A DNA stretch of 64,000 nucleotides from Synechococcus sp. CC9605 (lineage in GTDB: Bacteria > Cyanobacteriota > Cyanobacteriia > PCC-6307 > Cyanobiaceae), in assembly GCF_000012625.1 (NCBI RefSeq), contig NC_007516.1, positions 930,001-994,000 of the forward strand, written 5' to 3'. The notes beneath the pieces were generated by a model. It had not been told where the DNA came from and did not search any database. It saw nothing but the letters and a program-made list of their open reading frames with translations. This document shows, one piece after another, positions 17,327-26,702 of this stretch (positions within the stretch are counted from its first letter, which is position 1; every line of letters begins with the position of its first letter). The translations under genes were made by a program, and so were the position numbers.

Positions 17327-17364
17327 AGGCCGTCTTTCCATCGGGAAGGGCGGCCTTCCTCTTT
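17327..17364 (+). terminator. Strong hairpin with T-rich tail (plus-strand terminator)
   Basis: AGGCCGTCTTTCC pairs almost fully with GGAAGGGCGGCCT around a four-base loop (two G-T pairs), and TCCTCTTT follows. No coding gene lies directly upstream on the plus strand; the Nif11-cupin gene ends about 440 nt before. It may end a non-coding transcript. Confidence 0.6.
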
Positions 17365-17376
17365 GCTCATCAACCG

Positions 17377-17880
17377 TCAGTCCTCGAAATCAAGCTTGGT
17401 GGCCGATCCACCACGGCCCAGACGTTCGCGGGAGGGAGTGGCATTGGCTCGCTTGACCAACCAGTAAGCAGCCGACAGTGAGACGACTGCGATCCCAAGG
17501 CCCACCAGAAGCTGGGGTTTGTTTTCAGCACCGGAAGGCAACACGATCACCTTACGAGCCACTGCCGTAAGTGCTGTAACCAGAACCAGTTCGATTTGCA
17601 CCACATGGCGCCTTAGGTAACTGGTGATGTTTTGCAGCACCTCCAGAGCGATCAACACGGTGAGCAGATCGCCAAGGATCTTGATCAGATCGTCACCCAA
17701 CCACGTTGCCGCAGTTCCGGTCAGCAACTTCGAGCCCAAGGAAATGATCAGCTGGATGATGGCGGCGCTGATCACAGCAGCTGTGATCAGGGTGAGCAGC
17801 CGAGCAACCTCCCGCTCGCCAGCATCAACGAAACCGAGGAAACTTCTCTTGGATCGATTGGGTCCGCTCACGATGTTCAA
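17377..17880 (-). CDS. PsiE-family membrane protein
   Basis: 167 aa from a TTG at 17880 that overlaps the stop of the preceding gene (a GTG nine bases further in is an alternative). Four hydrophobic segments: LLTLITAAVISAAIIQLII, IKILGDLLTVLIALEVL, IELVLVTALTAVARKVIVL and LLVGLGIAVVSLSAAYWLV. The segment LEVLQNITSYLRRHVVQIE between helices 2 and 3 is typical of phosphate-starvation-inducible PsiE proteins. Inner-membrane protein; function not known. Confidence 0.8.
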   Translation of the reverse strand: MNIVSGPNRSKRSFLGFVDAGEREVARLLTLITAAVISAAIIQLIISLGSKLLTGTAATWLGDDLIKILGDLLTVLIALEVLQNITSYLRRHVVQIELVLVTALTAVARKVIVLPSGAENKPQLLVGLGIAVVSLSAAYWLVKRANATPSRERLGRGGSATKLDFED

Positions 17881-18119
17881 TCGTTGAAAGGGTTGTAGTA
17901 AGGGCGAGCTTTGGTGTCGCTGGCTGGATTCACCACCTTGGTGTCACAGGTGACCGAGCCGTCTTCTGCGGTGACGCAATCGGCCTCAATTTTGCTGTCT
18001 TTGCCCGTGGTACTTCCCGGCCCCCGCAGCCATCCCTCGGTTTGGGCGAGGGCGGGGGATGCGCCGAACACCGACATCATCAACAGGAGGGAGGCGCTGA
18101 GGAGTTGAGTGGGCGTCAT
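17877..18119 (-). CDS. Small exported protein (80 aa)
   Basis: Start chosen at ATG 18119, which gives a clear signal peptide (QLLSASLLLMMSVFGASPALAQ, cleaved after ALA). The mature ~55 residues contain two Cys (DCVTAEDGSVTCDTKVV) that could form one disulfide. It is coupled to the PsiE-like gene by a stop/start overlap. Function not recognised. Confidence 0.65.
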   Translation of the reverse strand: MTPTQLLSASLLLMMSVFGASPALAQTEGWLRGPGSTTGKDSKIEADCVTAEDGSVTCDTKVVNPASDTKARPYYNPFND

Positions 18120-18159
18120 TGCGGCATTGACTGAGCCACCACTTTGCCGGTGAAGTCCC

Positions 18160-18480
18160 CTAGTCGGTGCAGTCGTCTCGAATTTCCTGCAAAAGCAGAT
18201 CAAGTTGACCGAACGGATCATCCTCCGCTGTGGCACCACCAGCACTGTCGTTTGCAGGCTGGCCATGCCATTCGGCTTCAACGCTGCAAAGCCGATCAGC
18301 CAGTCCGGCAAGACCTCGCAGTTTGTGTTCGCGCTCCAGCACCTCCAGCAGGGCGGGCATTCGGGTCGAGACCGCACGCAGGTTGCGACGCAGGTCGGCC
18401 TGTGTGCGCCCTTGCTGCTTCAACCAATCCTTCAGTAGCAGAGTCAGATCCGCTTCAAATTGAGGGGTCCAGCCAGACAT
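18160..18480 (-). CDS. Conserved hypothetical protein (106 aa)
   Basis: Soluble, strongly helical protein. Its first half (TLLLKDWLKQQGRTQADLRRNL, RMPALLEVLEREHKLRGLAGLADRL cut here) has a helix-turn-helix look and the tail is acidic (EDDPFGQLDLLLQEIRDDCTD). No catalytic motif. Stands between the small exported protein and the DUF1232 gene on the same strand. Confidence 0.65.
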   Translation of the reverse strand: MSGWTPQFEADLTLLLKDWLKQQGRTQADLRRNLRAVSTRMPALLEVLEREHKLRGLAGLADRLCSVEAEWHGQPANDSAGGATAEDDPFGQLDLLLQEIRDDCTD

Positions 18481-18517
18481 TGATCAGCGATTCAGTTCAG
18501 CGGTTCAGTTCTGCGAT

Positions 18518-18883
18518 TCAGTGCGTCAGGGGAAACCAGCGATCCAGTTTGCGGCGAGCTCGCATCCGGATTGCCGGTGTGACGTGATTGCTCCACAAAC
18601 CCACCATGGCCGTAAGCGCCACAAGATCATCACTGAAACCGGCCACCGGCAGCAGGTCGGGAATCAGGTCGGCGGGCATCAGCAGATAGCTCAGGGCCGC
18701 CAGCATGGTTAGCCGAGCGGCTGAAGGCGTCTCGGGGTCAAGCATCAACTCCAGGGCTTCCAGGGCTGGGGCGGCGAGACCTCGGCCGGCCCGCTGCAGC
18801 AGGCGCCGCAGCAGGCTTTCATCGATCATCTCCCGTTCAAGCACGTTGGCTTCAACGGTGGTACGCGCAGCATGGTCAGTCAT
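18518..18883 (-). CDS. YkvA-type DUF1232 protein
   Basis: 121 aa from ATG 18883. The DUF1232 core is seen as AALSYLLMPADLIPDLLPV followed by GFSDDLVALTAMVGL, the LxPxDxIPD signature of the family. This short amphipathic segment is thought to lie at the membrane. An extra helical N-terminal part (about 60 aa) precedes it. Function unknown. Confidence 0.82.
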   Translation of the reverse strand: MTDHAARTTVEANVLEREMIDESLLRRLLQRAGRGLAAPALEALELMLDPETPSAARLTMLAALSYLLMPADLIPDLLPVAGFSDDLVALTAMVGLWSNHVTPAIRMRARRKLDRWFPLTH

Positions 18884-18951
18884 GCGGAGGGGGCCGATTG
18901 ATCCCACTCTCTCCAGTCCCTAAACAAGACGCCAGCGGGACAAGCCGAAGT

Positions 18952-19881
18952 TCAGAGTGTGGATTCCACGAGTCCGCTCTGAATGCCTGTCTTGCGCAGT
19001 TTGCGCAGGGCCCGCTGCACCACCTGACGGCAATACTCACGGGAACAGTTCATATGGCGAGCCACTTCGGCGAGGGTGCGCCATTCGTTGGTGCCATCCA
19101 GCCCAAAGCGCAAGGTCACAACGGTGTGCTCTTTCGGGGTGAGATTGGCTTTGGCCAGCAAGGACCAGACCGACGCGGTGCGCTCGGCGATCTCGGCCCG
19201 TTCCATCGGCGGCAGCTCATCGCTTGGCAGCACGTCCACCAGCTCTGAGGGATCGGATTTCGATTTCACAACCCCCTGCAGGCTCACGGTGACGCTGCGC
19301 AGTTCACAGGCCAGCAGATCCTCCACCTCAGCGATGGGGATCTCCATGAACTCCGCCAGCTGCTCACCGCTCGGGCTAAGGCCGTTGCGCTGCATCAGGC
19401 GTGCCTTGGCGGCCCGCAATTTTGTGAGTTTTTCGTTCACATTCACAGGAATGCGAATCGTGCGGCTTTGGGTGGAGAGTGCTCGGTTCAGGCCCTGCCG
19501 AATCCACCAATAGGCGTAAGTGGAGAAACGATGGCCGCGGGTGGGGTCGTATTTCTCGACGGCACGGGTCAGGCCAAGGGTTCCCTCCTGAATCAGATCA
19601 AGCAGATCCAGGCCCTTGCCCTGATAACGCTTTGCCAGATTGACAACCAGGCGAAGGTTGGACGTAATCATCTGATTCTTGGCCCGTTCGCCACGGCGAA
19701 TTACACCTTTTTCTTCATCGCTGTACTCACAGGCCGGACCACTCCCGCCAGCCAGATGACAGCGTTCTGTGATGGCGACCATCGCCTGAACCTTTCTCCC
19801 CATCATAAGTTCCTGCTCTGGAGTGAGCAGTTGATGGCGACCAATTTCGCCGAGAAAAGCACTCAGAGAACTCGTCATCAT
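18952..19881 (-). CDS. Group 2 RNA polymerase sigma-70 factor
   Basis: 309 aa, typical of cyanobacterial non-essential group 2 sigmas (SigB/C/D/E type). Region 1.2 (LTPEQELMMGRKVQAM), region 2 (NLRLVVNLAKRYQGKGLDLLD, LIQEGTLGLTRAVEKYDPTRG, FSTYAYWWIRQGLNRAL), region 3 (RIPVNVNEKLTKLRAAKARL) and region 4 (LRFGLDGTNEWRTLAEVARHM, REYCRQVVQRALRKLRK) are in order. Residues 35-55 contain a Cys-bearing insert (RCHLAGGSGPACEYSDEEKG) between 1.2 and 2. It would direct polymerase to stress or light-regulated promoters; which sigma cannot be assigned. Confidence 0.93.
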   Translation of the reverse strand: MMTSSLSAFLGEIGRHQLLTPEQELMMGRKVQAMVAITERCHLAGGSGPACEYSDEEKGVIRRGERAKNQMITSNLRLVVNLAKRYQGKGLDLLDLIQEGTLGLTRAVEKYDPTRGHRFSTYAYWWIRQGLNRALSTQSRTIRIPVNVNEKLTKLRAAKARLMQRNGLSPSGEQLAEFMEIPIAEVEDLLACELRSVTVSLQGVVKSKSDPSELVDVLPSDELPPMERAEIAERTASVWSLLAKANLTPKEHTVVTLRFGLDGTNEWRTLAEVARHMNCSREYCRQVVQRALRKLRKTGIQSGLVESTL

Positions 19882-20022
19882 GACGATACGGCTGAGTTGA
19901 ACCTAGAACCAAAGTGTTTTTTTCTGGCGGTCATAATAAAGACTCCCGAATTAATACTTTGTGCGCTATTTCACTCTTTCTTCCTGTTGGTGAAGTGAAT
20001 CTTTCATTGTTAATTCAATTGG

Positions 20023-20550
20023 GTGGCTAAGGTCGCCGCACCTCCTGTTGCTACGCCCATGCCCCTGGCCGTCGCTCTCACGTCCGACATCGCCAAAAAC
20101 GCAGGCGTTGCCTACGTTCACTACCTCAGTTTCATGCTCTGCTTCGGCGCTCTGGTGCTGGAGCGGAAGCTGATCAAAGCTGATCCGAATCGCCAGGAAG
20201 CCACGGCGATGGTGATCACCGACATTGTTTATGGCATTGCCGCCCTTGCTCTTCTCGTCAGTGGAATCCTGCGGGTCATCCACTTCGGCCAAGGGGCTGA
20301 GTTCTACACCCAGAATCCGCTGTTCTGGTGGAAGGTTGGTTTGTACCTCTCCGTGGGGGGGCTGTCGCTCTATCCCACGATCACCTACATCCTCTGGGCG
20401 ATTCCGCTGCGCAAGGGTGAGCTGCCGAAGGTGAGCGAAGCCCTCGCCAAGCGTCTGGCCTGGATCATCAATATTGAATTGGTGGGCTTCGCCAGCATTC
20501 CGTTGATGGCGACCCTGATGGCCCGCGGTGTTGGTCTCCCAGCCGCCTGA
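20023..20550 (+). CDS. DUF2214 integral membrane protein
   Basis: 175 aa from GTG 20023 (ATG at 20059 is an alternative). Four hydrophobic segments: AYVHYLSFMLCFGALVLER, IVYGIAALALLVSGILRVI, FWWKVGLYLSVGGLSLYPT and INIELVGFASIPLMATLM. The first-helix His (VHYLSF) and the WKVGLY segment are typical of the DUF2214 family. Function unknown. Its stop overlaps the start of the metalloprotease gene (TGATG). Confidence 0.8.
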   Translation: MAKVAAPPVATPMPLAVALTSDIAKNAGVAYVHYLSFMLCFGALVLERKLIKADPNRQEATAMVITDIVYGIAALALLVSGILRVIHFGQGAEFYTQNPLFWWKVGLYLSVGGLSLYPTITYILWAIPLRKGELPKVSEALAKRLAWIINIELVGFASIPLMATLMARGVGLPAA

Positions 20551-21215
20551 TGCAGCCCGAGCTCTGTCCTCCACAACAGCAGGTTCGAACGCTGCAGGTG
20601 GCTTTGGAGCAGCAGGCTTCTGGCCAGAGACCCGGCTATGCCTCCTCCATCGCCACCACCTCCCTGGGCCCGCCCGTGTTGAAGCACTGGTGCGTCTGGG
20701 TTCAGCCCGCCGCCGCCACGCCGGCCAACCGCTGGGACCAACGCTGGCTTGATCAGGTGTCCTCGGCGCTGACCACCTGGGGTGAACTGGTTCCGTTCAC
20801 GCTGGTGGACAGTCCGGACCAAGCCAACGTGTTGATTCACCGGCAGCGTCCGGCTCGCCGGCAGGTGGCTGGAGTGTGGCGCGCTAGCAACGGACGCACA
20901 CAGCTTCAGGCTGTGGATGTGCAGCGCCAGGGCCGCCGAAGGCTTGAACCCCTGGTGAAGGTGATGGTGTCACCAGGGCTGCGCGCTGAAGTACTGCAGG
21001 CCACAGCTCTGCATGAACTGGGTCATGCCTTTGGCCTCTGGGGCCACAGTTCTGTTCCCACTGATGTTCTGGCGATCAGCCAAGGCGAACATCCGGTCTT
21101 GGTGCCATCCCAGAGGGATCGCTTCACGCTGGCGTGGGTGATGCAGCAGCCCACCCGCTTCGGTTCGACGATTCAACAGCCCAGCGATCCGGTCAAATCT
21201 GAATCACCGGAGTGA
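20550..21215 (+). CDS. Matrixin-like zinc metalloprotease
   Basis: 221 aa. Near residue 155 lies HELGHAFGLWGHS, the HExxHxxGxxH zinc motif of metzincins with the catalytic Glu. The N-terminal part (about residues 45-100) resembles the matrixin fold, with a region binding WVQP...W and a polar segment leading to LVDSPDQANVLIH. There is no signal peptide or propeptide, so secretion is unclear. ATG at 20550 overlaps the DUF2214 stop. Substrate unknown. Confidence 0.8.
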   Translation: MQPELCPPQQQVRTLQVALEQQASGQRPGYASSIATTSLGPPVLKHWCVWVQPAAATPANRWDQRWLDQVSSALTTWGELVPFTLVDSPDQANVLIHRQRPARRQVAGVWRASNGRTQLQAVDVQRQGRRRLEPLVKVMVSPGLRAEVLQATALHELGHAFGLWGHSSVPTDVLAISQGEHPVLVPSQRDRFTLAWVMQQPTRFGSTIQQPSDPVKSESPE

Positions 21216-21261
21216 CGTCACCATTCGTGCGCGGCATGCTGCCGGCAGTCGTGATTGATCG

Positions 21262-21918
21262 ATGCAGCTGATCCGTTCCCTGGCACTGGCTGGTTTGCTG
21301 GTGAGCCTGGTGGGTTGTCGTTCCAACAACAGCCTGCCCCAGCAGGAACCTCAGGTTCGGGAACCGATTCGGATTCAGCTGGACGGCAGCAATCCAGCAG
21401 CCAGTGAAGGTGTGTTGGATCGTGCTGAGGGACCTTTGCGGTTCAGCGTTGGCCATGGTCGCCATGGCATCGGCTGTGAAGGCACCACCTTCGAAGAGGG
21501 CGTCACCCCGCTCGGAACGTTTCAGGTCAACGCCATCCTCAGCATCGACCGCTTCGAGATGGATCCAGCACTGGTGAAGCAGTCTGGAAAATCGGAAGAG
21601 GAACTGCGCGAGAGCCTCTTCACCAACATGAACTCCATCGACTTCAAGGGTGACGGGGAAACCGGGGAATACGGCAACGGTTACATCAGCCTGGCTCCTG
21701 TGCCTGCCACAGAGCAGCCCTTCCGTTTCAACACCTACGACGGCGTCTTCCGCTGGTACAGCTTCGCCATTCACGGCACCAATGACGAGAGCCGGATCGG
21801 CAAGGCGGTGACTGGCGGGTGCATCAATGCCGGAAAGCTCACCTTGGGGGTCTTGTTGGACACCTTGGAGCTTGGCGATGAGGTTGTGATCAGCAGCGAC
21901 AGCCCCTGCCTGCCTTAG
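21262..21918 (+). CDS. Putative lipoprotein with L,D-transpeptidase catalytic motif
   Basis: 218 aa with a lipoprotein signal (ALAGLLVSLVGC, lipobox LVGC, Cys at about residue 19). The C-terminal third has the YkuD/ErfK signature: SFAIHGTN followed by GKAVTGGCINAGKLTL, with catalytic His and Cys. The middle (TPLGTFQVNAI) matches the PxGxF segment of the fold. Such enzymes cross-link peptidoglycan or attach proteins to it in the periplasm. The 3' end overlaps the convergent hisIE stop by 4 nt. Confidence 0.82.
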   Translation: MQLIRSLALAGLLVSLVGCRSNNSLPQQEPQVREPIRIQLDGSNPAASEGVLDRAEGPLRFSVGHGRHGIGCEGTTFEEGVTPLGTFQVNAILSIDRFEMDPALVKQSGKSEEELRESLFTNMNSIDFKGDGETGEYGNGYISLAPVPATEQPFRFNTYDGVFRWYSFAIHGTNDESRIGKAVTGGCINAGKLTLGVLLDTLELGDEVVISSDSPCLP

Positions 21919-22583
21919 TGCCGGCGCGGGGCGCCCCGTCGTGCGGCCAGCACTTCCTGCACCTGCCGCCAGCTGACGCCGTGATGGGCCAGGGCCACCT
22001 GCATGTGGAAGACGATGTCCGCAGCCTCGCCGGCGATCTCGGCAGCGTTGTCGTCTTTGCAGGCCATCACGAATTCAGCACTCTCCTCCCCGATTTTCTT
22101 GAGGATGCTGTTGTCTCCCCCCGCCAGCAGCTTGTTGGTGTAGCTGCCCTCTTCCGGTTGCTCGCGTCTGCCTTCGATCACCCGGAACAGTTCGGTGCAG
22201 GCATCCGTTGGCGGCGCTAAAGCCTCGGCTCCACCGCCCGTTCGGGCATCGCTGTTTTCGTAGAAACAGCTGCGGGAGCCGGTGTGGCAGGCCACATCCC
22301 CAGCCTGCTCCACGGTCACCAGCAGCACGTCGGCATCACAGTCGTAGCGGATCTCCCGCATCGTCTGGATGTGACCGCTTGTGGCCCCCTTGTGCCAAAG
22401 CTCCTGGCGTGATCGGCTCCAGTAATGCACCTCACCGCTGCGCAGGGTGGCTTCAATCGCGTCCCGGTTCATCCAGGCCACCATCAGCACCGCACCGTCC
22501 AGCCAGTCCTGGGCCACAGCTGGAATCAGCCCCGCTTCGTTAAAACGGAGTTGGTCAATGAAGGCGGGGCTGAGGGGCTGCAT
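21915..22583 (-). CDS. hisIE: Phosphoribosyl-AMP cyclohydrolase / phosphoribosyl-ATP pyrophosphatase
   Basis: 222 aa, a bifunctional histidine-synthesis enzyme (steps 2 and 3). The N-terminal HisI domain (residues 1-115) shows VLMVAWMNRDAIEATL, YWSRSRQELWHKGATSGH, DCDADVLLV and CHTGSRSCFY, with the Zn/Mg Cys and His residues. The C-terminal HisE domain (about 125-215) shows EGSYTNKLLAGG, KKIGEESAEFVMA and EAADIVFHMQVAL. The ATG at 22583 removes an unsupported 56-residue extension. The queD-like gene starts divergently 43 nt away. Confidence 0.95.
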   Translation of the reverse strand: MQPLSPAFIDQLRFNEAGLIPAVAQDWLDGAVLMVAWMNRDAIEATLRSGEVHYWSRSRQELWHKGATSGHIQTMREIRYDCDADVLLVTVEQAGDVACHTGSRSCFYENSDARTGGGAEALAPPTDACTELFRVIEGRREQPEEGSYTNKLLAGGDNSILKKIGEESAEFVMACKDDNAAEIAGEAADIVFHMQVALAHHGVSWRQVQEVLAARRGAPRRH

Positions 22584-22625
22584 CAGGCCTCGGATATTCG
22601 GGCAACGCCTGAATCTTCCCGCAGC

Positions 22626-23135
22626 GTGCTCCATTCCGCGTTTCACTCCTTGCTCGTTTCTCCGACCCCCTACAGCTGCAGCAAAGCCTTCAGCGGCTAT
22701 CCCTGCTGTCACCGGCAGTGGCGCCACCAGGGCCATTGCCGCTTCGTGCATGGGTACAGCCGTTCATTCACGGTGCACTTCGCTGCAAGTTCGCTGGATA
22801 GCTGTGGCTTTGTTGTTGATTTTTCCAGCTTGCGGCCTTTGGAACAGCAACTCAGTCAGCAGTTCGATCACACCTTCCTGGTGAATGCCGATGACCCTTT
22901 GATGGAGGAATGGAAGCGTCTTGATCAACTTGGTGCACTTGATCTCCGGGTTATGGACAATGTCGGCATGGAGGCATCAGCTCTGTTGGTTTGGTCCTGG
23001 ACGAATGCGTTGCTGCTGGAGCGGGATGGAGGGAGGACCTGCTGCTGGCTTGTGGAGGCCCGCGAAAACACTCGCAATGCTGCTAGTTACCACGCGATTC
23101 CTGATTGGTTTGGCTCGTCCTTCAGGGGATCATGA
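22626..23135 (+). CDS. queD: 6-carboxytetrahydropterin synthase-like protein (QueD/PTPS family)
   Basis: About 169 aa from GTG 22626; a TTG at 22650 is equally possible, and no ATG is available. The Zn-binding His and Cys cluster is CCHRQWRHQGHCRFVHGYSRSF cut in two parts here: CCHRQWRHQGHCRF and VHGYSRSF. Then follow VVDFSSLRPLEQQLSQQFDH (substrate-site His), VNADDP and MEASALLVWSWT. These are the positions of the 6-pyruvoyl-tetrahydropterin synthase fold. In queuosine synthesis QueD makes 6-carboxytetrahydropterin; no other queuosine genes are in the window. Confidence 0.82.
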   Translation: MLHSAFHSLLVSPTPYSCSKAFSGYPCCHRQWRHQGHCRFVHGYSRSFTVHFAASSLDSCGFVVDFSSLRPLEQQLSQQFDHTFLVNADDPLMEEWKRLDQLGALDLRVMDNVGMEASALLVWSWTNALLLERDGGRTCCWLVEARENTRNAASYHAIPDWFGSSFRGS

Positions 23136-23342
23136 CGAGGGGTTCAGGTTATCCATCGCGGAAACCCACGACCTGATCTTTGCTCGTTCTGATGCTTGGT
23201 TGCTGACTGCAGCTGGTCACCGAGCCCTAATGATGGATTCAAAGTTGGCTGAGTGATCACACCCTTCAGCAACTGCACAGCATCTGAAGCGGGTCTGGTC
23301 TTTCCTTGGCCTGGTTAAAGCAGGTTCGATGAGGTTTTTGTC

Positions 23343-23987
23343 ATGACGATGTCTTTATGGCAACGCACTGCATTGGAGGCCTTCGGTACAGGCTTTCTTG
23401 CCTTCACGTTGGGTCGACTGGGCAGCAGCGAATTCAATGGTTTCGAACAGGCCATCGTGATCGGTCTATGTCTTGCGATGTTGATTCATCTCATGGGTCG
23501 TGCGACCGGCGCCCATTTCAACCCTGCCGTCACATTGCTCCTGAATGCGCAAAGGTTCGGCCGAGCAAGGCTCCTGTCACGGGGTTCTCTCCGTGAATCT
23601 GTCGCCTACATCTCAGCTCAGCTGCTGGGAGCCACCGTGGGGCTTGGGCTCAACCCCTTTGACAGGCCGATCAATGACTTTGCTCTCGATGCCTGGCTGC
23701 CGGAGTTTGTCTTCAGCTTCGTGCTGTTTGGGTTGATTCTGCGTTGGAGTAGCGAAGGTCGCATCTGTCCTGTGGCTCAGCCCTTGTCTGGCCTTGTGAT
23801 CGGTAGTGGGTTGAGCGTGCTTGTGCTGCTGGGAGGTTTGACTGGATCCGGCATCTACAACCCAGCGATGGCAATCGCATTCGCTGTTAAAGGGATGGGT
23901 GGTTCAATCATTGCCATCGTGGATCAATTCCTGGCAGCCGGATTAATGCTGATGTTGTTGCCCTCTCGACCACAGTCATCCGATTGA
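23343..23987 (+). CDS. MIP-family channel (aquaporin-like) with unusual second NPA loop
   Basis: 214 aa with six helices. Loop B is canonical ([12 protein letters not shown], about residue 60). Loop E reads [12 protein letters not shown] (about residue 175): the NPA box is kept, but the selectivity-filter Arg that normally follows is Met. Family members pass water, glycerol or other small neutral solutes. The missing Arg suggests a wider or different selectivity. Convergent with clpB, overlapping by 12 nt. Confidence 0.88.
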   Translation: MTMSLWQRTALEAFGTGFLAFTLGRLGSSEFNGFEQAIVIGLCLAMLIHLMGRATGAHFNPAVTLLLNAQRFGRARLLSRGSLRESVAYISAQLLGATVGLGLNPFDRPINDFALDAWLPEFVFSFVLFGLILRWSSEGRICPVAQPLSGLVIGSGLSVLVLLGGLTGSGIYNPAMAIAFAVKGMGGSIIAIVDQFLAAGLMLMLLPSRPQSSD

Positions 23988-26564
23988 GAGCTGCTCTCCA
24001 TCGACGTCAACTGCGATGGCACTGTTCTCGCCCAGTCGCCCGGAAAGGATCAGCTTGGCAATGGGAGTCTCCAGTTCCCGTTGCACAGCCCGCTTCAGTG
24101 GTCGGGCCCCGTAGACGGGGTCATATCCGGCACTGGCAAGCCAGTCGGCAGCCCCATCGCTCAGGCTGAGCTCCAGCTTGCGCTCAGCCAGCCGCTGGCG
24201 CAGACGTTCCACCTGGAGGGTGACGATCTGGCGCAGTTCCGCCCGCCTGAGGCTGTGGAAGATGATCTGATCGTCGAGGCGATTGAGGAATTCCGGCCGG
24301 AAATGGGCCCTGAGAGCCTCATTCACCCGGCTTTCTGTTGCTCGATGCTGCTCGGGATCGCCGGCCAGCTCCAGGATCGACTGGCTGCCGATGTTGCTGG
24401 TGAGAATCAGCACGGTGTTGGTGAAGTCCACGGTGCGGCCCTGCCCATCGGTGACACGGCCGTCATCGAGGATCTGCAGCATTACGTTGAAGACATCCGG
24501 GTGGGCTTTCTCCACCTCGTCGAACAGGATCACGGCATAAGGCCGACGACGCACCGCTTCGGTGAGCTGGCCACCGGCCTCATACCCCACGTAGCCGGGA
24601 GGTGCCCCGATCAAACGGCTCACGGTGTGCTTCTCCATGTACTCCGACATGTCGATGCGCACCATGGCGTCGTCGCTGTCGAACAGCCGGTTGGCGAGCG
24701 CCTTGGAGAGTTCCGTCTTGCCCACACCGGTGGGGCCGAGGAACAGGAAGCTGGCGATCGGACGATTCGGGTCGCTCAGGCCAGCCCTGGAGCGTTGAAT
24801 TGCATCCGCGACGGCGGTGACGGCCTTGTGCTGGCCGATCACCCGCTGATGCAGGTCATCCTCCAGCTGCAGCAGCTTCTCCATTTCGCTCTGCACCAGC
24901 CGCGCCACTGGGATTCCGGTCCACTTGGCGATCACCTCGGCGATGTCGTCTTCACTCACCTCTTCCCGCAGCAAGCCTTTCTCGCCAGGCTCCTCTGAGG
25001 CAATCTGGGTTTCCTGTTCGAGCAACTGCTTCTGCAGCGAGGCCAGGGTGCCGTATTCCAGTTCCGCCGCTTTGTTGAGGTCGTAGCTGCGTTTGGCCTG
25101 TTCCACCTGCAGCTGCACCCGTTCGATCTCTTCCTTGAGCGACGACAGCTCATCGATCGCGCCTTTCTCCTGCTGCCACTGGGCATTAAGGGAACTTTGC
25201 TGTTCGCCCAGGTCTGCCAGTTCCCGCTCGATCCGTTGCAGCCGCTCCTGGCTGGCACTGTCGGATTCACGGCCCAGGGAGAGCTTCTCCATCTCCAGCT
25301 GCAGGATCTTGCGATCGATTTCATCGATCTCCTCCGGTTTGGAGGTGATCTCCATTTTCAGGCGAGCAGCTGATTCATCCACCAGATCGATCGCTTTGTC
25401 CGGCAGAAAGCGGTCGGCGATGTAGCGGCTGCTCAACACAGCCGCTGCCACCAAGGCACTGTCGGCAATGCGCACACCGTGATGCACCTCATAACGCTCT
25501 TTCAGACCCCGCAGGATCGAAATCGTGTCTTCCACCGTGGGTTGATCCACCAGCACCTGCTGGAAGCGTCGCTCCAGGGCAGGATCTTTTTCGATGTGCT
25601 GGCGGTGCTCGTCGAGGGTGGTGGCGCCAATGCAGCGCAGTTCCCCCCGGGCCAGCATCGGCTTGAGCAGATTGCTGGCATCCATGGCTCCACCGGTGGC
25701 TCCAGCGCCCACCACCGTGTGGATTTCATCGATGAACAGCACGATCTGGCCTTCCGAGGCAGTGACCTCCTTGAGTACAGCTTTGAGCCGTTCCTCGAAC
25801 TCACCGCGATATTTCGCACCGGCGATCAGGGCTCCCATGTCGAGGGCGATGAGCTGACGGTTCTGCAAGGCCTGGGGCACATCACCGTTGACGATGCGCT
25901 GCGCCAGTCCCTCAACAATGGCGGTCTTTCCCACCCCTGGTTCGCCGATCAGCACGGGGTTGTTTTTGGTGCGCCGGCTGAGGATCTGGATGGTGCGACG
26001 GATCTCCTCGTCGCGACCGATCACTGGGTCCAGCTTTCCGTCACGGGCGGCGGCCGTCAGGTCCCGTCCGTACTTCTCAAGCGATTCATAGGTCCCTTCC
26101 GGGTTTTGATCGGTCACCGTCTGGTTGCCTCGCACGGCTGTAATGGCTTCGTTGAGTTTGCTGGTGTCAACGCCCGCTTGGCTGAGCAGTTGCCTGCCGC
26201 AGCGTTGATCGTCGGCCAGGGCCAGCAACAGATGTTCGATGGCGATGTAGCTGTCACTGAATCCATCGCGGGCTGTTTCGGCGCGATCCAGGCAGCTGTT
26301 CAGGGAGCGTCCCAGAAACACCGATTCCGGTGGAGAGCCAAGACTGGGCTGCTGCCTGAGATGGCTGTCGATGGCCGCCTGGAAATTGCCAACATCGACC
26401 CCTGCTTTGCTGAGAATGCGTCCAGCCAGCCCGTTCTGCTGCAACAGCGCAAGCAGCAGATGCTCCGTTTCCAGTTGCTGATGCTTGGCGCTCTGCGCCA
26501 GTTGCTGGGCGGCGATGATGGCGGCCCAGGCTTGTTCTGTGAACTGTTCCGCCGTGGGTTGCAT
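23976..26564 (-). CDS. clpB: ATP-dependent chaperone ClpB
   Basis: 862 aa, full length. Clp N domain (residues 1-145), first AAA domain with Walker A GEPGVGKT and Walker [10 protein letters not shown], coiled-coil middle domain (about 400-530), second AAA domain with GPTGVGKT and [14 protein letters not shown], and the C-terminal D2-small domain. It lacks the IGF/IGL ClpP-binding loop of ClpA/C, as ClpB should, and disaggregates proteins with DnaK. Cyanobacteria often have two clpB genes; which one this is cannot be told. No CIRCE element was seen upstream. Confidence 0.96.
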   Translation of the reverse strand: MQPTAEQFTEQAWAAIIAAQQLAQSAKHQQLETEHLLLALLQQNGLAGRILSKAGVDVGNFQAAIDSHLRQQPSLGSPPESVFLGRSLNSCLDRAETARDGFSDSYIAIEHLLLALADDQRCGRQLLSQAGVDTSKLNEAITAVRGNQTVTDQNPEGTYESLEKYGRDLTAAARDGKLDPVIGRDEEIRRTIQILSRRTKNNPVLIGEPGVGKTAIVEGLAQRIVNGDVPQALQNRQLIALDMGALIAGAKYRGEFEERLKAVLKEVTASEGQIVLFIDEIHTVVGAGATGGAMDASNLLKPMLARGELRCIGATTLDEHRQHIEKDPALERRFQQVLVDQPTVEDTISILRGLKERYEVHHGVRIADSALVAAAVLSSRYIADRFLPDKAIDLVDESAARLKMEITSKPEEIDEIDRKILQLEMEKLSLGRESDSASQERLQRIERELADLGEQQSSLNAQWQQEKGAIDELSSLKEEIERVQLQVEQAKRSYDLNKAAELEYGTLASLQKQLLEQETQIASEEPGEKGLLREEVSEDDIAEVIAKWTGIPVARLVQSEMEKLLQLEDDLHQRVIGQHKAVTAVADAIQRSRAGLSDPNRPIASFLFLGPTGVGKTELSKALANRLFDSDDAMVRIDMSEYMEKHTVSRLIGAPPGYVGYEAGGQLTEAVRRRPYAVILFDEVEKAHPDVFNVMLQILDDGRVTDGQGRTVDFTNTVLILTSNIGSQSILELAGDPEQHRATESRVNEALRAHFRPEFLNRLDDQIIFHSLRRAELRQIVTLQVERLRQRLAERKLELSLSDGAADWLASAGYDPVYGARPLKRAVQRELETPIAKLILSGRLGENSAIAVDVDGEQLSIG

Positions 26565-26702
26565 CTCGGATGCGTTTCAAACTGGGTTCACCGTATGGGG
26601 CTTGTTCCGTCTTCAGGGGGGGCAAACCGAAGCCTTGGGATCGGTCCTCACGCCAGGGGGCGGCAAACCGGGGTGTCTTTTTAGAGTCTGCCGAACTCCT
26701 GG

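Noticed and set aside
17166-17456. Plus-strand frame of 96 codons in the gap after the Nif11-cupin gene
   Set aside because: It runs through the terminator hairpin and into the PsiE-like gene; composition is not protein-like.
25479-26684. Open frame of 401 codons opposite clpB
   Set aside because: Mirror of clpB; no domain recognisable.
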